Origin: Flavobacteriaceae bacterium
GTDB taxonomy: Bacteria > Bacteroidota > Bacteroidia > Flavobacteriales > Flavobacteriaceae
NCBI GenBank assembly: GCA_018402205.1
Contig: JAGYIX010000003.1
Location: 682,001 to 746,000 of the forward strand
DNA length: 64,000 bases
Reading direction: 5' to 3'
Below, in pieces: positions 53,412 through 60,251 of this stretch (position 1 is its first letter; the number at the start of each line of letters is the position of its first letter). Both the position numbers and the translations under genes were made by a program. A model generated the notes under the pieces. It was not told the origin of the DNA, ran no database searches, and saw only the letters and a program-made list of their open reading frames with translations.

Positions 53412-54584
53412 CTATTGATTGATGAATTGAACTTGTTGGCCATCAGTTACCTTCTTTGCCCCTTCAGTAATGAGTAATTCACCGGCTTCAATGCCACTAA
53501 GCAGCTCGATAAAGTCACCTTGTGTTTTTCCGGTTTGAACAATGCGACGCTCGGCGAAGTAAATATCCGCCTCTTGGCGCAGCACAAAGCAGTACTGTTG
53601 CCCATCTGCATTTTCAGAAACAATAGATTGCAACACCATGATCGCGTCTTCTTTGCTATAATCGTTGAGTTGAACGGTTGCAGTGAGGTTGGGCTTTATC
53701 GCTCCCTCTTTATTGGGTAGCGCAACTTCTATCTTAAACGATCGATTCGACGGATTGATCACATTAGAGCGCTCAGAAACCTTAGCCTCTATTTGCGTAG
53801 TCAAGGCATCGAGATGAACAATTGCCTTGGTGCCTTTTGCTACTGTAGCTACGTGAGACTCGGGCACGTCTACTTCTACAAAAACTTCGTCGAGATTAAG
53901 CACCCTAAATAGCTCGGCTCCAGGACCTGGGGAAACATAAACGCCTGGTTCTTTGTATACCTCATCTACCACTCCTTCAAACGGAGCACGAACGAACGAT
54001 TTTTCTAATTGTGTTTCAAAGGCAGTTACGGCACTCTTGGACGATTCGAAGTTGGTCTTGGCTTGTAGATATTGAATTTCAGAACCAATAGCCTGATTCC
54101 AAAGACGCTCTTGGCGCTCAAATACTGTTTTGGCTAAAGCCAGTTGACTCTTAGCCTGCTCGAACTGCGCAGCAAGACCTCCATCATCAAGCCGAGCCAT
54201 AAGATCATTCTTTTTAACGCGTTGCCCCTTTTTAACGGTGATCGATTTTAAAATACCGGGCATTTCTGGATAAACCATCACATTCTGTAGTGTTTTTATA
54301 CTTCCTTGAAGAGATAAATAATGCTCAAAAGGTTCGGTTTCAGCTTGAATAGCCGCCACTAATGGCAGTGAGGTATTGGTGCTCATTTTAACCAAAGCTT
54401 GGTCTAAGCGATTTATTGAGGTCTCAATGGCATTGCGTTCAAAAGACAAACTGGCCCTTTTCTCACGAATAGCTTGCTCATCATTTGATTTTATGATCTG
54501 ATCTAAAGAAGATTCAGCCGCGTTTTGACAGCTCATCATTAGAGCCATGGTGAGTAGAGAAAGAGGCTTAAAAAATTGTTTCAT
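53412..54584 (-). CDS. RND efflux periplasmic adaptor lipoprotein
   Basis: Membrane fusion protein of 390 residues. The start is ATG 54584: MKQFFKPLSLLTMALMMSC is a lipoprotein signal with Cys19; the open frame reaches 54629 but that extension would bury the signal. A coiled coil spans about 45-75. The lipoyl/HlyD domain includes GILKSITVKKGQRVKKNDLMARLDDGGL, followed by a helical hairpin (about 140-195) and beta-barrel (VRAPFEGVVDEVYKEPGVYVSPG). It bridges the RND permease and the TolC channel encoded on either side. Confidence 0.92.
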   Translation of the reverse strand: MKQFFKPLSLLTMALMMSCQNAAESSLDQIIKSNDEQAIREKRASLSFERNAIETSINRLDQALVKMSTNTSLPLVAAIQAETEPFEHYLSLQGSIKTLQNVMVYPEMPGILKSITVKKGQRVKKNDLMARLDDGGLAAQFEQAKSQLALAKTVFERQERLWNQAIGSEIQYLQAKTNFESSKSAVTAFETQLEKSFVRAPFEGVVDEVYKEPGVYVSPGPGAELFRVLNLDEVFVEVDVPESHVATVAKGTKAIVHLDALTTQIEAKVSERSNVINPSNRSFKIEVALPNKEGAIKPNLTATVQLNDYSKEDAIMVLQSIVSENADGQQYCFVLRQEADIYFAERRIVQTGKTQGDFIELLSGIEAGELLITEGAKKVTDGQQVQFINQ

Positions 54585-54615
54585 GGGTGCTTTATTAGAG
54601 TAATCGATGATTGAT

Positions 54616-55956
54616 TTATAAAGATTCATTCAAAAAATTAGCCAGTTGGGTATGCGTATTTATCACGCGCACCATAGACGAGAGGTATTCTTGCTGACTT
54701 TGGTACAATTGCAGTTGCGCCTGTCTTAAATCGAAACTACTGGCAATACCCTCTTTAAATTTGAGTTCATTCTTGTCGGCTATGCGCTGAGCGAGGTCAA
54801 GATTATCTTTCGCACTTAAAAACTGCTCCTTAGAAAGCGCAAAAGCACTGCTCATGTTTTCAAACTGCACCGAAAGCATGCGTTCGGTATCTTTCTTGGT
54901 ATTCTGCGCCTTGATATCTGCGATCTTGGCCCGTTGGGTATTTGCCGAACGCAAAAGCGAGCTAAAAATAGGTACCTGAAGATTTACCCCTAATATGGCG
55001 GTATTGAAATACTCTTTTCCGGTTTCGAAAAAATCAAATCGCTCGCCAAAGGCGTTGGCCCCTAGGTTCAATGAAGCGCTTAATGTAGGAAGCGCCTTGC
55101 TCTTTGCTAACTTTAGCTCTAGAGCCGTTTGCTCCGTCAAATTTTCGACCATTTTGTAATCGACGTTTTGCCCAAATTCAAAGGTCTCTGGCAGCGGACT
55201 CACCATCTCTACCCCCACAAGCGCCTCAAGCGAATCGATGAGGTCAAGAGACTCATCGATTTCACGACCTAACAGCGCGTTGAGCATGTAAATACTAATT
55301 CGTGCCATTCGATAGGCATTCTTCTCGTTACTCTTGAGTGTGGTATATGTTATCTGTAATTGATCTACCGTTTCTTGCTCTCCTAATCCGTTTTCGAACA
55401 AAGCCTTTGACTCAAATAGATTCCGCTCAATTTGCGCCACGTTTTTGGAGAGTAACTCAGTGCTCTTCTCTGCCATAAGCGCGTTAGAATAAGCCTCTAC
55501 AACCGCTGCCCTAACCTCTAGTGACGTTTTATTGTAGGCATTTTCAGAATAGGCTACAAAGGTTTTTATGGCTTGCACACCCACTATATACGAACCGTCG
55601 AAAATGAGTTGATTGTATGACACTCCGGCGTTAAGGGTTTGGGGCTGTCCAAAGACAACCTCTTCAAAAGTACCTGGCTGTCCGCCAAAGAACTGCGCTG
55701 GAATCTGAGCAACAGGTTGCTCTAATTGGTTTTGGTAATTGGCCGAGCCCGAAATTTGAGGCAAACCTGTAGCAATGGTTGCCCATTTTTGCGCCTGTGC
55801 ATCTCGGATATCTTGAGCGGCATTCTTCATCTGAATGTTATGCGTAAGGGCGTAGTCAATGGCCTGCTCTAAAGTGAGCTTAAGGGTAGATTCTTGAGCC
55901 TGCATAGAATTTAAGCCTAGTGCGACAAGCGACGCAAAGAGAAAAATATACTTCAT
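54616..55956 (-). CDS. TolC family outer membrane efflux protein
   Basis: Outer-membrane channel of the efflux system, 446 residues. Signal peptide MKYIFLFASLVALGLNSMQAQ, then two repeats of the OEP helical architecture: LTLEQAIDYALTHNIQMKNAAQDIRDAQAQ at the start of repeat 1 and a matching helix set from about 270. LKFKEGIASSFDLRQAQLQLYQSQQEYL is the typical end of repeat 2. The gene begins in an ATGA overlap with tetR and ends 31 bases before the adaptor start. Confidence 0.93.
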   Translation of the reverse strand: MKYIFLFASLVALGLNSMQAQESTLKLTLEQAIDYALTHNIQMKNAAQDIRDAQAQKWATIATGLPQISGSANYQNQLEQPVAQIPAQFFGGQPGTFEEVVFGQPQTLNAGVSYNQLIFDGSYIVGVQAIKTFVAYSENAYNKTSLEVRAAVVEAYSNALMAEKSTELLSKNVAQIERNLFESKALFENGLGEQETVDQLQITYTTLKSNEKNAYRMARISIYMLNALLGREIDESLDLIDSLEALVGVEMVSPLPETFEFGQNVDYKMVENLTEQTALELKLAKSKALPTLSASLNLGANAFGERFDFFETGKEYFNTAILGVNLQVPIFSSLLRSANTQRAKIADIKAQNTKKDTERMLSVQFENMSSAFALSKEQFLSAKDNLDLAQRIADKNELKFKEGIASSFDLRQAQLQLYQSQQEYLSSMVRVINTHTQLANFLNESL

Positions 55957-56561
55957 GAAATAGGATGTTCTTTTAAGTAGTCTTCTAGAAAGGCAGCCCC
56001 TGAAGGGGTGGCAATACCTCTTAAATGGTATTTCAAATGTTCCAATATAGTCGTGTTCGGGTCGAAGAGCTTTTCTGGAAAAAGATCTTGATCTCTAAGG
56101 GTGAAATAGGTAAAAAAATGCAGTCGATAAACCAGTTCTGGGTTCAGATCACTGCGATAAACCCCCAGCTGAACTCCGCGTTCTAGGTTGCGCATTAAAA
56201 AATCTCTCATAATCATCAACTGTCGGTCTTTGAGCTTTTTAAATAGGCGCGGAAAATACTTTTGAAGTTGGTATTGTGGAGCGTTCTTCTCGTTATTCAA
56301 AAAACGCTTCACAATCAAGCGAACCCCAAAAAGTTCGTCGATAGGGTGCCGGTCTTCAGCCCCAAGCTCTTTTATAGCCCTATCAATGGTCTCGCACAAT
56401 TGCAGGGTACAGTCTTCAACCAGGGCTGATTTATTGCTATAAATAGTATAAATCGTTTTTTTAGAAATAGCCAGTTCTTGAGCCAAGTCGTCCATGGTGA
56501 CGCTCTTAAACCCTAGGTCAAGAAACATTTGGGTAGCCTTTTGGAGAATTTCATTTTTCAC
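55953..56561 (-). CDS. TetR/AcrR family transcriptional repressor of the efflux operon
   Basis: A 202-residue regulator: the N-terminal HTH (KNEILQKATQMFLDLGFKSVTMDDLAQELAISKKTIYTIYSNK) is canonical TetR, and the C-terminal ligand domain is divergent. The start is GTG 56561 (VKNEILQ...), seven bases after a -7 element; the open frame starting 56579 reads through the promoter. It is the first gene of the efflux operon and the 28-base inverted repeat at 56584-56611 lies directly upstream, so autoregulation is likely. Confidence 0.9.
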   Translation of the reverse strand: MKNEILQKATQMFLDLGFKSVTMDDLAQELAISKKTIYTIYSNKSALVEDCTLQLCETIDRAIKELGAEDRHPIDELFGVRLIVKRFLNNEKNAPQYQLQKYFPRLFKKLKDRQLMIMRDFLMRNLERGVQLGVYRSDLNPELVYRLHFFTYFTLRDQDLFPEKLFDPNTTILEHLKYHLRGIATPSGAAFLEDYLKEHPIS

Positions 56562-56568
56562 AGCGGTG

Positions 56569-56576
56569 CAAATATA
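56569..56576 (-). promoter_or_regulatory. -7 promoter element of the tetR-tolC-RND operon
   Basis: Minus-strand TATATTTG matches TAnnTTTG and ends seven bases before GTG 56561. Confidence 0.6.
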
Positions 56577-56583
56577 CAATACA

Positions 56584-56611
56584 GGAAACTTTTAAAACGA
56601 AAAAAGTTTCC
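56584..56611 (-). promoter_or_regulatory. TetR operator (perfect inverted repeat)
   Basis: Perfect 10-bp arms GGAAACTTTT (56584-56593) and AAAAGTTTCC (56602-56611) around an 8-base spacer. It lies seven bases upstream of the -7 element of tetR, across the expected -33 region, so a bound repressor would block RNA polymerase. Its far edge is 35 bases from the polyprenyl synthase -7 element on the other strand. Confidence 0.8.
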
Positions 56612-56646
56612 GTAGTTAATGAAAATTTAACCTGAACCGTTTTGCC

Positions 56647-56654
56647 TATTTTTG
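56647..56654 (+). promoter_or_regulatory. -7 promoter element of polyprenyl synthetase gene
   Basis: TATTTTTG matches TAnnTTTG and ends 13 bases before ATG 56668. Confidence 0.55.
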
Positions 56655-56667
56655 AACAAATTGCATC

Positions 56668-57645
56668 ATGGATTGTTTTGCTCCCTATCAGACTGCTTTT
56701 GAGCAGTCTTTAAAGACCTACAAATTGCCCTCAGAGCCTAGCGGGCTTTATGATCCGATTGCCTATATATTGCATTTAGGCGGAAAGCGCTTGCGCCCTT
56801 GCCTTGTGCTCGCTGCTTGCGAGGCCTGTAAAAAATCGTATGACCAAGCACATCAGGCAGCACTAGCGGTAGAGTTATTTCACAACTTTACACTGATTCA
56901 CGACGACATTATGGATGAGGCTCCGCTCAGAAGAGGAAAAGCCACCGTGCACTCGAAGTGGAACCTAAATACCGGTATCTTATCAGGAGATGCCATGCTG
57001 ATTCTAGCCTACCAGCAGTTCGCGCATTACAATGTTTCTTTACAAGCAACTCTTAACGCTCTTTTCAGCCAAACAGCATTAGAGGTATGTGAAGGGCAAG
57101 AATACGACGTAGCCTTTGAGCAAATGCCTCAAGTAAGTGAAGCAGCTTACCTAAAAATGATTCAGTTTAAAACGGCGGTACTCGTGGCAGCAGCACTCAA
57201 AATGGGGGCGCTTATTGGAGAGGCCGATTCTGTCAGCGCTGAACTTTTTTACGATTTTGGGTTAGCCTTGGGTACCGCATTTCAAATTCAAGACGATTAT
57301 CTCGACGCCTTTGGCGATCCAGAAACTTTTGGAAAACAAGTGGGCGGAGATATACTCGAAAACAAGAAAACTTATTTGGTGGTCAAACTTCAAGAGCTAG
57401 GATCGTCTAGTCAGCGCGACACTCTTGATTATTGGTTTGGAGGTAACGCGAATACAGAAAGTCAGAAAAAGGTAACTGAGGTCAAAAAATTATTTGCAGA
57501 AAGTGGGGCTGCCGAAGCCACTAGAGAAGCGGTACATGCATTTACCAAAGAAAGTCAGCAAATTTTAATTACTCTTGAAAAAAGAGGTATAAACACCACT
57601 ATCCTAAAAGCTTTTAGTGAGGCCCTTCTTCTTAGAAACCTTTAA
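56668..57645 (+). CDS. Polyprenyl (geranylgeranyl-type) diphosphate synthase
   Basis: Chain-elongating prenyltransferase, 325 residues. The first aspartate-rich motif is LIHDDIMDEAPLRRGKATVH (DDxxD form, about 76-80), preceded by GGKRLRPCLVLAACEA. The second is FQIQDDYLDAFGDPETFGKQVGGDI (about 210-216). It probably makes geranylgeranyl diphosphate for carotenoids, in keeping with the lycopene cyclase that follows on the other strand, but chain length cannot be read from sequence with certainty. Its last 14 bases overlap crtY. Confidence 0.9.
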   Translation: MDCFAPYQTAFEQSLKTYKLPSEPSGLYDPIAYILHLGGKRLRPCLVLAACEACKKSYDQAHQAALAVELFHNFTLIHDDIMDEAPLRRGKATVHSKWNLNTGILSGDAMLILAYQQFAHYNVSLQATLNALFSQTALEVCEGQEYDVAFEQMPQVSEAAYLKMIQFKTAVLVAAALKMGALIGEADSVSAELFYDFGLALGTAFQIQDDYLDAFGDPETFGKQVGGDILENKKTYLVVKLQELGSSSQRDTLDYWFGGNANTESQKKVTEVKKLFAESGAAEATREAVHAFTKESQQILITLEKRGINTTILKAFSEALLLRNL

Positions 57646-58777
57646 GCAAACGCTTAAAGAGGGCCATTAAAAAAGGCCAGGGCTTATTGGCGGCCATAAT
57701 AGATAGCTCTTGAAGAAAGTGCGTTTTCTCTCCTAGAAATTTCAGAATCAATTGAGGCTTTCTTTTCTGAAACAGCCGTGAAAATATAGAGGCCCCCAGG
57801 TGATTCTTCTGGTCTAAAATATCGAGCAATAGCAAATCGTAAAACCAGAATCGATCTTTTTGCTGAACCGTATTCAGTGATTGACCTTTAATCAGGGCCT
57901 TTACTAGTCGCTGCACCCTAACTACGGTTCGATCAAAGGTGAAGCCTGTTGAGGGCTTGGCCCATCCGGCCGCTAATCCAATAGGTATAATACGTGAAGA
58001 ATCTGTTTGCCAAAGTGGGTAGCACGACATGGGTATGCTTCCCTGCTCGGTCTGAAGTATTTCATACTCCCTAATGCCTCTTTCTTCTAGGTAAGCCTCA
58101 ATTTCATCAAGATATGCCTTGTACGACAGCTTTTCGTGTGAGAATAGGGTGTACTCGACTAGGGCCTGGTCAGATGCAGTGGGCAGTACATACATGAAAC
58201 GGGTGTTGCCCTTTTGGGGCACACTAAAGTCCATAAAAAGGGCCTGATGTGGATTAAAGCTGGGCGTTTTGGTCTTTATAAATAAGCCTACAAAATGCTG
58301 CTGTAGCACAGGGTAATCTTTTGATTGGGCCAATAATGTATAGTCGAACCTAGAATCAAAAACACGGCGGGCATAGAAAGAGGTTCCTTTGGTATGAATA
58401 GCCACTTGTTGCCCTTCTTCACTAAGATTTAACACTTCATCTTCGCACCAATGCACCTGTTTACTTGCTTTTAACCTAGGTCGAAAGTAATCGTGAAAAT
58501 CAACTCCCTTAATCATTTGATAGGTGTAAGGGGCAATAGATTGATAGGCCGAATGCGGTGTATCTCCGGCATAAATCTGCGTCCAACGGTGAGAGACTAA
58601 ATGATCTAGGGGGTGCGTTTTATCAGACCAAAAACACCAAGTACGGTCTTTATAGGCCTCGCCGGGGCGATCAATGATAAGCAGCGAACAATCTGAAAAA
58701 TGCTCATGGGCCAGTAAAGACGAAGCGAGTAACGTACCCGAGGCGCCTGCCCCAATGATGGCATAATCAAAGTTCAT
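57632..58777 (-). CDS. crtY: Lycopene beta-cyclase
   Basis: FAD-dependent cyclase of the CrtY/CrtL family that closes the beta-ionone rings of lycopene. The 381-residue product has the dinucleotide motif FDYAIIGAGASGTLLASSLL (about 3-22), DRTWCFWSDK (a CrtY hallmark, about 45-54), and IPIGLAAGWAKPSTGFTFDRT with the conserved Gly-Phe region (about 230-250). No crtB or crtI lies nearby, so the rest of the pathway is elsewhere. The start is four bases after a TATCTTTA element (58782-58789), hence leaderless. Its product could lead to zeaxanthin or to retinal. Confidence 0.92.
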   Translation of the reverse strand: MNFDYAIIGAGASGTLLASSLLAHEHFSDCSLLIIDRPGEAYKDRTWCFWSDKTHPLDHLVSHRWTQIYAGDTPHSAYQSIAPYTYQMIKGVDFHDYFRPRLKASKQVHWCEDEVLNLSEEGQQVAIHTKGTSFYARRVFDSRFDYTLLAQSKDYPVLQQHFVGLFIKTKTPSFNPHQALFMDFSVPQKGNTRFMYVLPTASDQALVEYTLFSHEKLSYKAYLDEIEAYLEERGIREYEILQTEQGSIPMSCYPLWQTDSSRIIPIGLAAGWAKPSTGFTFDRTVVRVQRLVKALIKGQSLNTVQQKDRFWFYDLLLLDILDQKNHLGASIFSRLFQKRKPQLILKFLGEKTHFLQELSIMAANKPWPFLMALFKRLLKGF

Positions 58778-58781
58778 AAAA

Positions 58782-58789
58782 TAAAGATA
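58782..58789 (-). promoter_or_regulatory. -7-like element of crtY
   Basis: Minus-strand TATCTTTA, one mismatch (last base) from TAnnTTTG, four bases before ATG 58777. Confidence 0.5.
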
Positions 58790-58812
58790 GGGCCTATTTC
58801 AGTCAAATCGAT

Positions 58813-58820
58813 TAGTTTTG
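58813..58820 (+). promoter_or_regulatory. -7 promoter element of the ZIP transporter gene
   Basis: TAGTTTTG matches TAnnTTTG and ends 20 bases before ATG 58841. Confidence 0.5.
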
Positions 58821-58840
58821 TCTGTCAAAACAAAATAGGT

Positions 58841-59662
58841 ATGCAGTCTATTCTTGATTTTTTTGAAGGGCTACACCCGGTCATGGGGGCACTCATCGCC
58901 ACCCTATTTACTTGGGGAGTAACAGCTGCGGGGGCAGCGTTAGTCTTCTTTTTTAAAACCATGAATCGAGCAGTTCTAGACGGATTTCTTGGTTTTACTG
59001 GCGGAGTAATGGTTGCCGCGAGTTTTTGGAGTCTTCTGGCTCCAGGAATAGAAATGAGCCCTGGAGACGGGTTTGTAAAGGTTGTTCCGGCTGCTATAGG
59101 ATTCGTTCTTGGCGCGGCCTTTATCTTTGTGCTGGATAAGATCTTGCCTCACATTCACATCAATTTTAAAGAACACGAAAAAGAGGGGGTAAAAACCCCT
59201 TGGCACCGCACTACCCTACTTACCCTTGCCATTACGCTGCACAATATTCCTGAAGGACTCGCCGTGGGCGTACTTTTTGGAGGGGTGGCCGCCGGATTCG
59301 AAGGCGCAACTATAGCAGGAGCAGTGACGCTTGCCATTGGTATTGGATTGCAAAATTTTCCAGAAGGATTCGCGGTAGCCATGCCGCTTAGAAGACATGG
59401 CCTTAGCCGCAGAAAAAGCTTTATGCTAGGCCAATCTTCGGCCATGGTTGAACCCATTGCTGCAGTTTTAGGAGCATGGGCTGTTTATACCTTTCAGCCA
59501 TTACTACCCTACGCTTTGGCGTTTGCAGCCGGAGCCATGATCTTTGTAGTAATAGAAGAAGTAATTCCAGAAACGCAACGCGATAAATACACAGACATTG
59601 CTTCGATGGGATTCATTGGCGGATTCGTAGTGATGATGGTGCTAGATGTCGCACTAGGCTAA
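58841..59662 (+). CDS. ZIP family divalent metal transporter
   Basis: Inner-membrane importer of zinc or other divalent ions (ZupT/GufA-like), 273 residues with about eight helices. The metal-binding helices are HNIPEGLAVGVLFGG (about 131-145) and NFPEGFAVAMPLRRHG (about 174-189). A histidine-bearing cytoplasmic loop (HIHINFKEHEKEG, about 105-117) is typical of the family. Which metal it carries cannot be read from sequence. DUF2141 follows after 26 bases with a weak -7 element of its own. Confidence 0.92.
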   Translation: MQSILDFFEGLHPVMGALIATLFTWGVTAAGAALVFFFKTMNRAVLDGFLGFTGGVMVAASFWSLLAPGIEMSPGDGFVKVVPAAIGFVLGAAFIFVLDKILPHIHINFKEHEKEGVKTPWHRTTLLTLAITLHNIPEGLAVGVLFGGVAAGFEGATIAGAVTLAIGIGLQNFPEGFAVAMPLRRHGLSRRKSFMLGQSSAMVEPIAAVLGAWAVYTFQPLLPYALAFAAGAMIFVVIEEVIPETQRDKYTDIASMGFIGGFVVMMVLDVALG

Positions 59663-59688
59663 ATGGGTTGTATATTCGCTAAAAAGCT

Positions 59689-60129
59689 ATGAATCATTTG
59701 GTTGCACTAGTATGTTCTTTAATCTATGCCTTTTTAGGTAGCGATACTTCGGTGCCTCTAAAGGATGATTCTCTTAAACTTTTAATTAAAAACACTTCTA
59801 GCTCCAAGGCCCCTATTATAGTGGTGGCCTACGCTGAAGAAGAGCATTTTTTAACCGAAAAAGGAAAGGTGCTTCAAGGCCAAAAGCAGATTGCAAACGA
59901 CACCCTAGAATTTGTTATAGACCAGTTAGATCCGGGAACCTACGCCCTAGTAGTTTTTGAAGACCTCAACGAGAATGGGCTTTTGGATCGAAACAAACTG
60001 GGCATCCCGCAAGAGCCCTTTGGCTTCTCTAAGGCCAAAATGGGTCTTTTTGGCCCACCTTCATTCGCGAAGGCCTCGTTTGCTTTTCCGCAAGAAAACG
60101 CCATCGAGGTACAGTTAAAAAGCCTTTAG
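59689..60129 (+). CDS. DUF2141 domain secreted protein
   Basis: A 146-residue exported protein: a short hydrophobic signal (MNHLVALVCSLIYAFLG) and a beta-sandwich DUF2141 domain with the signature YALVVFEDLNENGLLDRNKLGIPQEPFGFS (about 84-113), where an Asp-rich loop (DLNENGLLDRN) suggests a structural calcium-like site. Function unknown. A TATATTCG element lies ten bases before the ATG. It converges with the FeoB-associated small gene, overlapping by four bases. Confidence 0.85.
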   Translation: MNHLVALVCSLIYAFLGSDTSVPLKDDSLKLLIKNTSSSKAPIIVVAYAEEEHFLTEKGKVLQGQKQIANDTLEFVIDQLDPGTYALVVFEDLNENGLLDRNKLGIPQEPFGFSKAKMGLFGPPSFAKASFAFPQENAIEVQLKSL

Positions 60130-60251
60130 TGACAGCCCGAACCGCAGTTGCAATCGCTGTCTGACTTTTTCTTTGAAAAGCCTCCCCATTTGCGCATCAA
60201 ATAGAGCACAGCAAGAATAAGTACTCCGTATACAAAAACCTTCTGTAGCAT
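60126..60251 (-). CDS. FeoB-associated Cys-rich membrane protein (41 aa)
   Basis: Small membrane protein with one transmembrane helix (MLQKVFVYGVLILAVLYLM) and a cysteine-rich tail (DCNCGSGCH, three Cys and one His at the end) that may bind iron on the cytoplasmic side. It starts at ATG 60251, sharing one base with the feoB stop (TAATG), which fixes the start; the open frame upstream only overlaps feoB. Such genes follow feoB widely in bacteria. Confidence 0.87.
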   Translation of the reverse strand: MLQKVFVYGVLILAVLYLMRKWGGFSKKKSDSDCNCGSGCH

